A stretch of 64,000 nucleotides of DNA from Kiloniellaceae bacterium (GTDB taxonomy: Bacteria > Pseudomonadota > Alphaproteobacteria > Kiloniellales > J153). Position 1 is the stretch's first letter. Every line of letters starts with the position of its first letter. This document shows positions 44,976 through 54,774 of this stretch, piece by piece. The notes below the pieces were generated by a model. The model was not told where the DNA came from. It did not search any database and saw only the letters and a program-made list of their open reading frames with translations. The position numbers and the translations under genes were made by a program. The stretch spans positions 124,001 to 188,000 of the forward strand of contig JAJFGO010000003.1 in the NCBI GenBank assembly GCA_021776095.1. The letters run 5' to 3'.

Positions 44976-45506
44976 ATGACGACGCACGACTTCGCATTTG
45001 CCGGCTGCCGGTTTTTGGCTCTCTACTGGGCGGTAAGGGCGACAGAAAATATTACTTCCGCGGTGTTCGGCTGGATCGCTTTGCGGCAAAATCTGGACGT
45101 TCAAGATGAATTAGTTCCGACAGAATTTTTCTACTTCCTTCCATTAGTATTGTACGTCTTTGCCGCCCTTTTCTTGTGGTTCAGCGCTGCTTGGCTGGCT
45201 CGATACATCGCACCGAACACAAGCGGTGGAGCTGAATCAGGTTCGTGGAGTCGTGTCGACGCTCAAGCAATTGTCTTCGCGGCGGTTGGTCTTTTCGTCA
45301 TACTTGGGGCGCTCCCGGAACTTGGCTACGCCATATTCCAGTTTTTTCGATTGTATGATCTCGAGAATCAGTTCGAAAGGGCGTTTGGGGCGCCCGGTAG
45401 ACTCTACGAATTGGCGGTCCGAACGATCTTGGGGGTGCTACTTGTATTTGGTGCAAGAGCGTTAAGTCGATTGCTGATCCGGCTCCGGACGGCTGGGCTA
45501 AAATGA
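44976..45506 (+). CDS. Hypothetical membrane protein (176 aa)
   Basis: Not recognised. About four hydrophobic segments (residues about 10-30, 49-72, 95-120 and 145-165); FFYFLPLVLYVFAALFLWF is the strongest. Codon use is visibly less GC-rich than in alaS and the following peptidase, suggesting acquisition. It starts at ATG 44976, 25 bp after alaS. No partner genes. Confidence 0.6.
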   Translation: MTTHDFAFAGCRFLALYWAVRATENITSAVFGWIALRQNLDVQDELVPTEFFYFLPLVLYVFAALFLWFSAAWLARYIAPNTSGGAESGSWSRVDAQAIVFAAVGLFVILGALPELGYAIFQFFRLYDLENQFERAFGAPGRLYELAVRTILGVLLVFGARALSRLLIRLRTAGLK

Positions 45507-45552
45507 ACAATGTTGACTTATTCGCCAGTGCAACCATGAGTGTTGGGTAAGC

Positions 45553-46659
45553 GTGAGACACACCCCTTCTGGAAAACCGCGCGCGCGAGCACTGGGCATC
45601 CCCTTTGACGGCGCACCCGGCGCGTTCAATGCAATCACGGATGTCGCCGGGGTGGAAGTCGGCTATTGCACCATGATCTCGGGCGAGGGGCCGCTGGTCG
45701 TGGGGCAGGGGCCGGTACGCACAGGGGTCACCGCCATCTGTCCACGGGGCCGGAAAGGTGTGGCCACACCGGTGTTTGCCGGCGGGCACAGTCTGAACGG
45801 CAACGGCGAGATGACTGGTTTCGTCTGGATCGAGGAATCCGGAAACCTGGGCGGTCCGATTACTATCACCAACACGCACTCCTGCGGCATCGCGCGCGAT
45901 GCCACGTTGCGCTGGCTGGTCGAGCATGGTGGGGTCGATTTCGATCAGGATTGGTGGGGCCTGCCGGTAGCGGCCGAGACCTATGACGGCAAGCTGAACG
46001 ACATCAACGGCTTTCATGTCCGCGAGGCTCATGTCTTCGCGGCCTTCGATGATGCACGTGGCGGCGCCATTGAGGAAGGTAGCGTCGGCGGCGGCACGGG
46101 CATGATCTGCTATGAGTTCAAGGGTGGCTCCGGCACCGCCTCCCGGCGGGTTGAATTGGCGGGAGAGACTTTTACCCTCGGCGCCTTCGTGCAAGCTAAC
46201 TTCGGCCGGCGCGAGCAGTTGACGATCGCCGGTGTGCCGGTCGGTCGGCATTTGCCCAAGCGCGATAGCGGCCCCGATCAAGGCTCCATCATCGGCATTG
46301 TCGCGACCGATGCGCCGCTCTTGCCCCATCAACTGAAACGTCTAGCGCGCCGTTGCGGCCTGGGTATCGGACGTTCGGGCGCTGTGGCCGCTCATTCTTC
46401 CGGCGATATCTTCATGGCGATTTCGACGGCCAATGCGGGCTCGGTCGCGGCCGCGGGACAGATATGCAAAGCGGACTTCGTGCCAGATGCTGATCTAACC
46501 CCGCTGTTCGAAGCGGTGATTCAGGCGGTCGACGAAGCCATCGTCAATGCCCTGGTGGTCAACGAGACCATGACCGGGCGCGATGGGGTCACTGTCGAGG
46601 CGTTACCGCATGACCGGTTGCAAGACATTCTGCGGCAATACAGACGATTGTCGAACTGA
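45553..46659 (+). CDS. P1 family peptidase (DmpA/aminopeptidase-esterase)
   Basis: A 368-aa Ntn-type self-cleaving hydrolase of family S58. Motifs: ITDVAGVEVGYCTM near the start, ITITNTHSCGIARD, SVGGGTGMICYEFKGG and ANFGRREQL, then DQGSIIGIVATDAPLLPHQ, where cleavage before the Ser of GSII generates the nucleophile. Family members release N-terminal amino acids or act on D-amides. GTG 45553 appears to be the start. No signal peptide. Confidence 0.9.
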   Translation: MRHTPSGKPRARALGIPFDGAPGAFNAITDVAGVEVGYCTMISGEGPLVVGQGPVRTGVTAICPRGRKGVATPVFAGGHSLNGNGEMTGFVWIEESGNLGGPITITNTHSCGIARDATLRWLVEHGGVDFDQDWWGLPVAAETYDGKLNDINGFHVREAHVFAAFDDARGGAIEEGSVGGGTGMICYEFKGGSGTASRRVELAGETFTLGAFVQANFGRREQLTIAGVPVGRHLPKRDSGPDQGSIIGIVATDAPLLPHQLKRLARRCGLGIGRSGAVAAHSSGDIFMAISTANAGSVAAAGQICKADFVPDADLTPLFEAVIQAVDEAIVNALVVNETMTGRDGVTVEALPHDRLQDILRQYRRLSN

Positions 46660-46685
46660 CCTGCCCGCGCCACGCCAGCCGCCAC

Positions 46686-47537
46686 TTACACCGCCGCCGG
46701 CTTTTCCTGAAACAGGTGCACGTCACGCTGCGGGAAGGGGATGGAGATTCCCTCCGCGTCCAGGCGTTGCTTGGACAACTTGTTCAGGTCGAATAGAAGG
46801 TTCCAGTAATTCGCCGTGTTGGTCCAGCAGCGCATATTGAGATTGACCGAGCTGTCAGCCAGGGCCTTGACCATGACCTGGGGCACCGGGTCGTCGTGGA
46901 CTCGCTCGTCTCGCGTCAATTCATCCATCAGGGCGGCTTGAGCTTTGTCGATGTCATCGGCGTAGCTTATGCCGACGACAATATCGAGCCGGCGCGTGGG
47001 CAGGCGCGTGTAATTGGTGATCGCGCGGTTCCAGAGCATGGAGTTCGGAACCTCGACGTAGACCCCGTCGAAGGTCGTCATGTGAGTAGTGAACAAGCCG
47101 ATCTCGTCGATCGTGCCGGCGACTCCCTGGGCGTCGATATAGTCGCCGGCGCGGAACGGCCGCAGGAACAAGAGCATGATTCCGGCGGCGATGTTTTGCA
47201 GAGTGCCTTGCAAGGCTAAGCCGACAGCCAAGCCGGCGGCGCCCAGCATGGCGATGATGCTGGCGGTCTGAATCCCGAACTGGGCCAGGACCGCGATCAG
47301 GACCATGATCAAGATTATGTAGCGCACGATGTTGGCGAAGAAGGGCTTGAGCGTGTCGTCGATCCGCTCGGTCTTGTTCAAGGTGCGGATGACGCCGTTA
47401 CGCGCCCAGTTGGCCACGAACCGGCCAACCATGAGAATCGCGATCGCGCCCAGGATATCCAGGCCGTACTTCACCGCCAGGTCCGTGAACTCGGTGGCGT
47501 AGGCCATGAATTGTTCTTCGTTTAAAGATTCCGGCAC
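46686..47537 (-). CDS. Small-conductance mechanosensitive channel (MscS)
   Basis: MscS channel of 283 aa. Three N-terminal helices are followed by the pore-lining TM3, GAAGLAVGLALQGTLQNIAAG (glycine/alanine packing, about residues 98-118), then the beta-domain with GTIDEIGLFTTHMTTFDG and VEVPNSMLWNRAITNY. The length matches E. coli MscS. It opens under membrane tension to release solutes. Convergent with the P1 peptidase. Confidence 0.94.
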   Translation of the reverse strand: MPESLNEEQFMAYATEFTDLAVKYGLDILGAIAILMVGRFVANWARNGVIRTLNKTERIDDTLKPFFANIVRYIILIMVLIAVLAQFGIQTASIIAMLGAAGLAVGLALQGTLQNIAAGIMLLFLRPFRAGDYIDAQGVAGTIDEIGLFTTHMTTFDGVYVEVPNSMLWNRAITNYTRLPTRRLDIVVGISYADDIDKAQAALMDELTRDERVHDDPVPQVMVKALADSSVNLNMRCWTNTANYWNLLFDLNKLSKQRLDAEGISIPFPQRDVHLFQEKPAAV

Positions 47538-47601
47538 AGCTACCCCCTCCGAAAGTATCCCTCAGAGATCCGCCCGGCGGTGACCGCCGGGCGAACTCAA
47601 T

Positions 47602-48159
47602 CTAGTCTTTGATGTCGGCTTTGACCCGCATGCGCACGATCTTGTCCGGGTCGTCGACCTCGCCGCTGCGGCTCCCTGACGGCGCTTTTTTGATGTCGTC
47701 GACATGCTCCATACCGTCGATCACACGGCCCCAGACCGTGTATTGACCGTCCAAATGCGAGGCGGTGTCAAAGGTGATGAAGAATTGGCTATCGGCGCTA
47801 TTGGGGCTCTGCGAACGCGCCATGCCCAAGGTACCGCGCAAGAACGGCTCACGTGAGAACTCGGCGTCGAGCTTTTGGCCGGAACCACCGGTCCCGGTAC
47901 CCGTCGGATCTCCGGTCTGGGCCATGAAGCCGTCGATCACCCGGTGGAACACGATGCCGTCGTAGAATCCCTCGCGGGTCAATTCCTTGATCCGCGCGAC
48001 ATGATTGGGCGCCACATCGGGTAGCAACTGGATGATAATCTCACCGCTTTCGACCTCTAGAACGAGGACGTTTTCCGGGTCCGGCGCGGCCTCGGCTCCA
48101 CTGGGGTTCGCTGACAAGGCAATTCCAATCACAGTTAGAATTTTCAGAATCTTGTTCAT
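47602..48159 (-). CDS. Periplasmic peptidyl-prolyl isomerase (cyclophilin)
   Basis: Cyclophilin of 185 aa. A signal peptide covers about residues 1-24 (ILKILTVIGIALSANPSGAEA). The catalytic core shows FYDGIVFHRVIDGFMAQTGD (about residues 68-87) with the conserved FHRVI Arg, GTLGMARSQSPNSADSQFFI and QYTVWGRVIDGMEHVD. The ATG at 48159 is the start. It folds periplasmic proteins. icd lies 32 bp upstream on the same strand. Confidence 0.92.
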   Translation of the reverse strand: MNKILKILTVIGIALSANPSGAEAAPDPENVLVLEVESGEIIIQLLPDVAPNHVARIKELTREGFYDGIVFHRVIDGFMAQTGDPTGTGTGGSGQKLDAEFSREPFLRGTLGMARSQSPNSADSQFFITFDTASHLDGQYTVWGRVIDGMEHVDDIKKAPSGSRSGEVDDPDKIVRMRVKADIKD

Positions 48160-48191
48160 GTTCTCAACCTAAAGTCTTAAGTCGACACGGT

Positions 48192-49406
48192 TCATGCCAA
48201 AGCCGCCTGCAGATTATTGTCCAGGGCGGTCATGAACTCCTCGGTGGTCAGCCATTTTTGCTGCGGGCTGATCAGGAGCGCGAGGTCCTTGGTCATCTGG
48301 CCCTGTTCGACCGTCTCGATGCAAACCCGTTCCAGGGTCTCGGCGAACTTGACCACCTCGGGCGTGCCGTCGAAGGTGCCCCGGTAATACAGCCCGCGGG
48401 TCCAGGCGAAGATCGAGGCGATTGGGTTGGTCGAGGTTGGCTTGCCTTGCTGATGCAGGCGGTAGTGGCGGGTCACCGTGCCGTGCGCCGCCTCGGCCTC
48501 GACTGTCTTGCCATCCGGGGTCATGAGGACCGAGGTCATCAGGCCCAAGGATCCGAAGCCCTGCGCCACGGTATCCGATTGCACGTCGCCGTCGTAGTTC
48601 TTGCAGGCCCAGACATAGCCGCCGGACCATTTCATCGCGGCCGCCACCATGTCGTCGATCAGGCGATGCTCGTAGGTGATCCCCTTGGCCTCGAACTTGG
48701 CCTTGAATTCGGCCTCGAAGATCTCCTGGAACAGGTCCTTGAAGCGGCCGTCATAGACTTTCAGGATCGTGTTCTTGGTCGAGAGATAGACCGGCCAGCC
48801 CAGGTTGAGGCCGTAATTCAGGCAGGCCCGGGCAAACCCGCGGATCGATTCGTCCAGGTTGTACATGCCCATGGCGACGCCGGCCTCGGGAAAATCGAAG
48901 ATTTCATGGGTCTGGGCCGCGCCGCCGTCAGCCGGCTGAAAGGTCATGGTCAGCTTGCCCGGACCGGGGATCTTCATATCCGTGGCCCGGTACTGGTCGC
49001 CGAAGGCGTGACGGCCAATGACGATGGGCAGCGTCCAGCTCGGCACCAGGCGCGGCACATTGCTGACGATGATCGGCTGGCGGAACACGGTGCCGCCCAG
49101 GATGTTGCGGATCGTTCCGTTGGGCGAGCGCCACATCTTTTTCAGGTTGAATTCTTCGACCCGCGCCTCGTCCGGCGTGATGGTCGCGCACTTGACGCCG
49201 ACGCCGTGCTCTTTGATCGCGTTGGCCGAATCGATTGTGACCTGGTCGTCGGTTGCGTCCCGGTGTTCGATCGAGAGGTCGTAGTATTTCAAGTCAATAT
49301 CGAGGTAGGGCTGGATCAGCCGTTCCCTGATCCTGGCCCAAATGATGCGCGTCATCTCGTCGCCGTCGATTTCGACGACGGGGTTCTTTACTTTGATTTT
49401 CGCCAT
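48192..49406 (-). CDS. icd: NADP-dependent isocitrate dehydrogenase
   Basis: Homodimeric, eukaryote-like IDH of 404 aa that converts isocitrate to 2-oxoglutarate with NADP. The start [20 protein letters not shown] is characteristic, as are [28 protein letters not shown] and [12 protein letters not shown] (NADP site). ATG 49406 is preferred because GGAG precedes it; a start four codons earlier exists. The cyclophilin gene follows. Confidence 0.96.
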   Translation of the reverse strand: MAKIKVKNPVVEIDGDEMTRIIWARIRERLIQPYLDIDLKYYDLSIEHRDATDDQVTIDSANAIKEHGVGVKCATITPDEARVEEFNLKKMWRSPNGTIRNILGGTVFRQPIIVSNVPRLVPSWTLPIVIGRHAFGDQYRATDMKIPGPGKLTMTFQPADGGAAQTHEIFDFPEAGVAMGMYNLDESIRGFARACLNYGLNLGWPVYLSTKNTILKVYDGRFKDLFQEIFEAEFKAKFEAKGITYEHRLIDDMVAAAMKWSGGYVWACKNYDGDVQSDTVAQGFGSLGLMTSVLMTPDGKTVEAEAAHGTVTRHYRLHQQGKPTSTNPIASIFAWTRGLYYRGTFDGTPEVVKFAETLERVCIETVEQGQMTKDLALLISPQQKWLTTEEFMTALDNNLQAALA

Positions 49407-49495
49407 TATCGTCTCCAAACGCCGCGTCCGTCACGGCGCCCGGAACATAGCCAGCCGGTTTAGATGGCGCAAGATTGCCTTGGCCGCGCGGCGCG

Positions 49496-50338
49496 CTATT
49501 TGGCCACAGCGGCCGGTACGACCCCCTGAGACGCGCGTGCGGCCCGCGCCGCCTCGGGCGCGATAAAGAACCCGGTCAAGGTGGCGCGAACGTTGTCGCC
49601 GGCGGCCGCGCTGACCGGATTGATACAATGAGCGCAGCCCAGGGAAACAATTACCAATCGGTTTGGCTTCGGCATGACGTAGCGCCCGGCCCCGGTTTCG
49701 AGGAGCTTTTTGTTTTCCCAGGTGTTTTCCAGGTGCTGGCCGAAACGTTTAGTCTTGTCCGGGTGATAGATACTTGTATGGGACGGATCGTGCGGATCGA
49801 ACGCCGCGCCCATCTTTTCGCGTGCCGGATCGTCGGCGATCATTAGTTCGCCGCCCCATTTCACGTTCCAATTGGGATGGGCGTAATAGATGTAGGCGCC
49901 TGAGTATCGGCCCAAATCCAGGTGCCATGATAGCCCGGTGCCCTGGGGGTAGAGAAAGGCGCGGGTGGTAAAACCGCACCAATCCTGGGGTTGGCGTCCG
50001 ATCAGGTCGCTCCAGTCATCGCCATGTTGCAGTATGGTCTGGAACAGTTGATCGATCGGCCGGCCGGTCGGGAAGACGCACTGCTGGACCATCTCGGGCG
50101 GCAGCACCATGTGTTGGGGCACCTGATTGGCGACCCGGGCCGTCGTTTCGTTGGAAAAAAGAACCGGCCCGGCCAGAGGCGAACCGTCGCACAAACGCCA
50201 GGTTTTGGCCCACATCTGCTGATGAACAGATGTGTAATTTGTGCGCTGCATATATTCCCAGACCGCCTGAAATTCGGCCGGCGGCAGAACATCGTCGTAT
50301 ACCGCGAACGACGATGTCCGCGTCACTTCCGTGACCAT
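49496..50338 (-). CDS. Putative 2-oxoglutarate/Fe(II)-dependent oxygenase
   Basis: A 280-aa protein with a double-stranded beta-helix oxygenase pattern: iron ligands H-x-D in GTGLSWHLDLGR (about residues 138-149), the distal His in LGCAHCINPV (about 235-244), and the Arg in NVRATLTGFF that binds 2-oxoglutarate. WGGELMIADD fits the fold. Substrate unknown; similar to prolyl-hydroxylase-like proteins. No biosynthetic neighbours. Confidence 0.72.
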   Translation of the reverse strand: MVTEVTRTSSFAVYDDVLPPAEFQAVWEYMQRTNYTSVHQQMWAKTWRLCDGSPLAGPVLFSNETTARVANQVPQHMVLPPEMVQQCVFPTGRPIDQLFQTILQHGDDWSDLIGRQPQDWCGFTTRAFLYPQGTGLSWHLDLGRYSGAYIYYAHPNWNVKWGGELMIADDPAREKMGAAFDPHDPSHTSIYHPDKTKRFGQHLENTWENKKLLETGAGRYVMPKPNRLVIVSLGCAHCINPVSAAAGDNVRATLTGFFIAPEAARAARASQGVVPAAVAK

Positions 50339-50497
50339 GGCTTGCCCTCTCCCAATGCCAAGCCCGTTTTGACTACGATAGCATTCTAACCAGCGGCTTA
50401 GCTACCGTTATCGCGCCCGAGGACAGGGCAGGACGTGGGAAACGCCCGGCCTTTCTCATTGAGGAAATCATTCCTCATATGTCGAAAATTGACGCGA

Positions 50498-50758
50498 TCA
50501 GGCAGTTCTCGCCGGGCGCCGGGCGCGATTTCGGATCGCCAGCGGTCCTTCGCCCTGTTGTTGCCTTGGGCCGTGGAGGCTGCCAGGCATCCCGTACAAC
50601 TCAAGGTGGCCTTCAACCCGGTCACGGATCTCGCCGCGTTCGATTCCGATGTCGCGTAGATGGTGATCGCTGAGCACAGAAAGTTGACGGATGGCTTCCT
50701 GTCGCTCGTGCGTCCTGGCGAGCCAGCTAAAGATGCGTCTCCATATGGATGGCTTCAT
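50498..50758 (-). CDS. DUF1127 (YjiS-like) small protein
   Basis: An 86-aa protein with the DUF1127 core at about residues 6-45: IWRRIFSWLARTHERQEAIR, then LSVLSDHHLRDIGIERGEI. Such Arg-rich proteins are often RNA-linked or affect metabolism (one family member acts with RNA turnover in Agrobacterium), but roles vary. The start is ATG 50758; the tail beyond the domain is longer than in many members. Confidence 0.8.
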   Translation of the reverse strand: MKPSIWRRIFSWLARTHERQEAIRQLSVLSDHHLRDIGIERGEIRDRVEGHLELYGMPGSLHGPRQQQGEGPLAIRNRARRPARTA

Positions 50759-50846
50759 ATCCGTTCCCGTTGGGCTAGGGTTGGCTTGAGCGGCCCTGGG
50801 CACTCGCCTCGGCGCTCCTCAGATTTTATGAATTTACCTGCTGGCT

Positions 50847-50866
50847 CCTGACACCATGGTGGCAGG
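50847..50866. promoter_or_regulatory. Palindromic candidate operator 1 (WYL regulator)
   Basis: CCTGACACCATGGTGGCAGG is a near-perfect inverted repeat with one mismatched pair. It shares the TGACAC half-site with 50891-50907 and lies between DUF1127 and the WYL regulator. Confidence 0.45.
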
Positions 50867-50890
50867 AGGGCTTTGCTAGGGTCGCTTCAA

Positions 50891-50907
50891 CTGACACTCT
50901 GTGTCAG
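50891..50907. promoter_or_regulatory. Palindromic candidate operator 2 (WYL regulator)
   Basis: CTGACACTCTGTGTCAG is a perfect 7-bp inverted repeat with a three-base centre, 38 bp upstream of the regulator ATG. Position and symmetry suggest autoregulation. Confidence 0.55.
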
Positions 50908-50944
50908 GAGGCCTACTTGAGACATCCATCGCCGGAACCCTGCC

Positions 50945-51622
50945 ATGCGCCGTGCCGACCGCCTGTTCGAGATCATTCAGATTCTGCGGCGCCGGAAATT
51001 GGTTCGGGCCCGTGACCTGGCGGACAAGCTCGAGATCTCGGAGCGCACGGTTTACCGCGATATGCGCGACCTCATGGCCAGCGGGGTGCCGATCGACGGC
51101 GAGGCGGGTGTCGGATACATATTGCGAGGAGGCTACGACTTGCCCCCGATCATGTTTGAGGAAGAGGAAATCGAGGCTTTGGTCTTGGGCGTGCGGATCG
51201 TCGAATCCTGGGCCGATCCGAAGCTTGCCGATGCCGCCGGCCGGGTGATCGCCAAGGTCGAGGCGGTGGTGCCGGAGCGCCTGCGCCGTCACATGGCCGA
51301 CACGGCGCTCTTGGCGCCCAGCGATCACTATGCCGAGCCGCTGACTATCGATCCCACAGCGCTGCGTGAGGCCATTCGCAAGACGCGCAAGGTCGAATTT
51401 AGCTACCGGGACCGGGAAGCGGCCGCGACCCGGCGCACGGTTCGACCGCTAGCCCTGGCCTTTTACGGACCGGTTTGGTTGCTGGCGTCCTGGTGTGAGC
51501 TGCGCCATGATTTCCGGGCCTTCCGCCTCGACCGGATGGCGGAACTCGCAGTCCTGGACGAGGTCTTTCCGATTGAGCCCGGTAAGACCATCACTGACTA
51601 TCTGGCACAAGATACTCGATGA
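50945..51622 (+). CDS. HTH/WYL-domain transcriptional regulator (YafY-like)
   Basis: Regulator of 225 aa. N-terminal winged HTH_11 (RLFEIIQILRRRKLVRARDL; LEISERTVYRDMRDLMASG, about residues 6-45) and a C-terminal WYL domain (RPLALAFYGPVWLLASWCELR at about 158-178; LDRMAEL). WYL proteins sense ligands often linked to DNA damage or metabolism. The nitronate monooxygenase gene follows after 89 bp. Two palindromes upstream may be its sites. Confidence 0.9.
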   Translation: MRRADRLFEIIQILRRRKLVRARDLADKLEISERTVYRDMRDLMASGVPIDGEAGVGYILRGGYDLPPIMFEEEEIEALVLGVRIVESWADPKLADAAGRVIAKVEAVVPERLRRHMADTALLAPSDHYAEPLTIDPTALREAIRKTRKVEFSYRDREAAATRRTVRPLALAFYGPVWLLASWCELRHDFRAFRLDRMAELAVLDEVFPIEPGKTITDYLAQDTR

Positions 51623-51711
51623 GGGTTTCGCGCTGAGGCCTTGCAGCGGGACCGGCCCAGGGGCAAGATTCCTACCCCTATCTGACAAATCGCCTTAGGA
51701 GCAGGGCCAAA

Positions 51712-52788
51712 ATGATCGCTGGGAACCAACTTACCCAAAGGCTCGGACTCCGCCATCCGATTATTCAAGCGCCCATGGCCAGCGCCACAACCCCAGCATT
51801 GGCCGCCGCTGTCAGCGACGCCGGCGGTCTGGGCTCGCTCGGCCTGGCGACCAGTAAAATCGAGGACGCGGCGCGCCAAATTCAGGCCTTCCGGCAACAA
51901 AGCGGCGGGCCGCTTAACGTCAATTTCTTTTGCCATGCGGAACCGGGTGAGGTCACGGGGACCGGCGCGGCCATGCGCCGGCGCCTGCAAGGTTGGTACG
52001 ACGCGAAGAACCTGGGTCCGGTTCCGGCGCCTAGCGTGCCTTATTCTAGCTTCGGGGCCGACCACGTCGCGATGATCCGGGAATTCAAGCCGGAGGTGGT
52101 CAGCTTTCACTTCGGCCTACCCGAGTCCGGGATGCTTCAAGTTGTGAAGGAGACCGGCGCCTATATCATGTCCAGCGCGACCACGGTGGCGGAGGCACGA
52201 TGGCTCGAGGAGCGTAGCGTCGACGCGATTATCGCCCAGGGTCTTGAGGCAGGCGGGCATCGCGGCACCTTCCTCGGCGCGGATCCTGCCAGCCAGCCGG
52301 GGTTATTCGCCTTGTTGCCCCAGGTTACTTCGGCGGTAGGTGTGCCGGTAATCGCCGCCGGTGGAATTGCCGACGGGCGCGGCGTGGCGGCGGCGCTGGT
52401 TCTCGGTGCGAGCGCGGCCCAGGTCGGCACTGCGTTCTTGCGGTGCCCGGAAACCGATATGCACCCGGCCCACTTGGCGGCCCTGGAGGCAGCCCGGGAC
52501 GACAGCACCCAAGTGACCAAGCTCTTTACCGGCAAGCCGGCCCGGGCGGTGAAGAACCGGCTGATGGTGGAGCATGCGGACGGTGAAACCGAAGTTGCAC
52601 CTTATCCCGCCCAGCTTTCGCTGGTATCGCCACTGCGCCGGGGTACCGCGGCGCCCGATATGGGCGATGCCTTATCCATGTGGTCAGGTCAGGCGGTAGC
52701 GTTAACTCGAGCGATGCCGGCGGCACAATTGGTTGAGATCCTGGCCCAGGAAGCTGAGCAATCCCTGGCTGCGCTAGAGTCTAGATAG
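51712..52788 (+). CDS. Nitronate monooxygenase
   Basis: FMN-dependent nitronate monooxygenase (358 aa), TIM barrel. HPIIQAPMASATTPALAAAVS (split: about residues 14-34) starts the family pattern; IIAQGLEAGGHRGTF (about 176-190) contains the catalytic-site His, and VIAAGGIADGRGVAAALVLGA binds phosphate. It detoxifies alkyl nitronates such as propionate-3-nitronate. The WYL regulator is directly upstream. Confidence 0.92.
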   Translation: MIAGNQLTQRLGLRHPIIQAPMASATTPALAAAVSDAGGLGSLGLATSKIEDAARQIQAFRQQSGGPLNVNFFCHAEPGEVTGTGAAMRRRLQGWYDAKNLGPVPAPSVPYSSFGADHVAMIREFKPEVVSFHFGLPESGMLQVVKETGAYIMSSATTVAEARWLEERSVDAIIAQGLEAGGHRGTFLGADPASQPGLFALLPQVTSAVGVPVIAAGGIADGRGVAAALVLGASAAQVGTAFLRCPETDMHPAHLAALEAARDDSTQVTKLFTGKPARAVKNRLMVEHADGETEVAPYPAQLSLVSPLRRGTAAPDMGDALSMWSGQAVALTRAMPAAQLVEILAQEAEQSLAALESR

Positions 52789-52812
52789 GTGCCAAAGCAA
52801 GCGGTCCCAAGC

Positions 52813-54774
52813 TCAGCGCGGACTGCCGGCCCGCCCGCCCAGATGATCGGCTAGAAACTGCTCCATGGCGTGGGCCAATTCGATTCGGTTCTGCCATTTG
52901 CGGATGCCATGCCCCTCGTCCTTGAAGACGATATAGCGAAACGGCAGGCCGGCTTTCTTCATGGTTTCGGCAATCCGATCGGAATGGGCCCGCACCACCC
53001 GCACGTCGTTCGCTCCCTGCACCAGGAGCAAGGGCCGCTTGATCCGCTCGATAAAGTTGATCGGCGAGCGCGCGGCCATGTCGTCGCGGTCCGCAGGGTC
53101 ATTGGGATCGCCGACATAGGTCTTCCAGCGTTCGATCCAGGGTTTCCAGTAGGGCGGGAAGGTCTCCAAGGCCATGACCAGGTCGGATACGCCGACGATA
53201 TTGATCCCGGCGGCAAAGACCTCCGGTGTGAAGGTCAGGCCGACCATGCTGGCGTATCCGCCATAGCTGCGGCCATAGATCGCAATCTTGTCCGGGTCCG
53301 AAATGCCGCTTTCGATCAGCCAATTCACGCCGTCGATTAAGTCGTCGTGCATCTTGCGCCCGAATTCGCGCCGGGCGCCCTGTGCGAAGGCGCGGCCATA
53401 GCCGGTCGAGCCGCGATAGTTGACCGTCAGCACGGCATAACCACGGTTGGCCAGGAACTGGTCGGCGACGACATAGCCCCATTTGTCGCGAGCCCAGGGC
53501 CCGCCGTGGACCCGCAATACCGTAGGCAGGCGGCGTGCCTCGACACCGCGGGGCAGGGTGAGGTAACCGTGCAGAGGCAGCCCATCCCTAGCCGTGAGCG
53601 CCACCGGACGTGTGATCGAGAGCGTGTCGCGATGTTGTGCGATCGGCTGTTCGGCGAGCAGGGTCTTGGTCTTGCTGCGCCGATCGAAGAGATAATAGGC
53701 ACTGGCGCTGCGCTCGGTCTCGACCGCGAGTGTCATGACCTGCTTGTCGTGGCTGAGGCTCAGGAGCCAGATGTTAGCCGGCCCATTGCCCCGGAAACGT
53801 TCGAGATCACGGCCCAGATCCTCGTCGAGGTAGGCGAACTCCATGTAATCCGGCCAGGATTGGGCGAACAGGGGCAGGTAGGTTTCGTTGTCGATCCATA
53901 CGTCGTCCACGTCCACATCAGGATGGCCGTAGATGACCTCCTCGGTACCGCTCTGTAGGTCCAAACGGGCGAGGACGATGCGGTCGCGGTCCCGATTCGA
54001 GCGAACCCAGAGAAAGGTTCCGCCCGGTAGGGGATGGCCCAGAACCTGGAGGTTTTCGTCGAAGCTCCAGTCGATTAGAGTCCGCCATCCTGTGCCCTCG
54101 GGCACCTCTAGGATCCGCCGTTTTCCCTCGGTACGGCGCAGACGGCCAATGATCTTGCCGGCGCGGTCAGTTACCCAGCCCTGGCCGTTGCCCGGGTTTT
54201 TGACGATCCGCTTGAGGTCTCCGGTCTCGATGTTGAGCCGGTAAAGGTCATGCTCCGAGGGATCGCGCGCGTTGAGCCGGACCAGCATGTGGGCCGGATC
54301 GTCTCGGAATGCCTGGTGCCACCAGACCGTCGTGCCATCGAGCGGGGTCATATCGCGTGGCGCGCGCTCTGGGTGCGCGGTGTCGGCGATGTAGAGATGG
54401 TAATTCTCGTCGCCGTCGTTATCCCAATAAAACACCAGGCGCCGGCTATCGTGCGCCCAATAGGCGCGGTAAACCGGCTTTTCGGTGTCGATGGTCTGGA
54501 TCGTTTTTCGGTCGAGCGCGCTGAAATGTATCGTTGGTTTGCCGTTCTTATAGGCGATCCATACCAACTTTCGGCCGTCCGACGAGACCCTGTAGCGCCA
54601 GCTCTGGTTCTGGTCGGCGAAGAACGCTTCTGCCGAAATGAGGGGCGGTAGCTCAGCCCCGCGTAGGCTCGGGTGAACCGGCGGGCGCTCCGCCAAAGCG
54701 GGCAGGGCCCAGACCAGGACCAAGATTGTGAAGGCACAGGCAACAACCGCTTGGAACCGTGGTATTGCGCGCAT
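52813..54774 (-). CDS. S9 family prolyl oligopeptidase-like peptidase
   Basis: Exported serine peptidase of 653 aa. A signal peptide covers about residues 1-28 (FTILVLVWALPALA). An N-terminal beta-propeller is followed by the alpha/beta hydrolase: nucleophile Ser in YGRSYGGYASM, Asp in LLVQGANDVRV and His in FKDEGHGI near the end. Acyl-aminoacyl/dipeptidyl type; peptide substrate unknown. ATG 54774. Confidence 0.93.
   Translation of the reverse strand: MRAIPRFQAVVACAFTILVLVWALPALAERPPVHPSLRGAELPPLISAEAFFADQNQSWRYRVSSDGRKLVWIAYKNGKPTIHFSALDRKTIQTIDTEKPVYRAYWAHDSRRLVFYWDNDGDENYHLYIADTAHPERAPRDMTPLDGTTVWWHQAFRDDPAHMLVRLNARDPSEHDLYRLNIETGDLKRIVKNPGNGQGWVTDRAGKIIGRLRRTEGKRRILEVPEGTGWRTLIDWSFDENLQVLGHPLPGGTFLWVRSNRDRDRIVLARLDLQSGTEEVIYGHPDVDVDDVWIDNETYLPLFAQSWPDYMEFAYLDEDLGRDLERFRGNGPANIWLLSLSHDKQVMTLAVETERSASAYYLFDRRSKTKTLLAEQPIAQHRDTLSITRPVALTARDGLPLHGYLTLPRGVEARRLPTVLRVHGGPWARDKWGYVVADQFLANRGYAVLTVNYRGSTGYGRAFAQGARREFGRKMHDDLIDGVNWLIESGISDPDKIAIYGRSYGGYASMVGLTFTPEVFAAGINIVGVSDLVMALETFPPYWKPWIERWKTYVGDPNDPADRDDMAARSPINFIERIKRPLLLVQGANDVRVVRAHSDRIAETMKKAGLPFRYIVFKDEGHGIRKWQNRIELAHAMEQFLADHLGGRAGSPR

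Noticed and set aside
48258..49463. Plus-strand frame of 401 codons across icd
   Set aside because: Icd is unmistakable on the other strand; the antisense product is rich in Arg/Gly/Asp with no family match.
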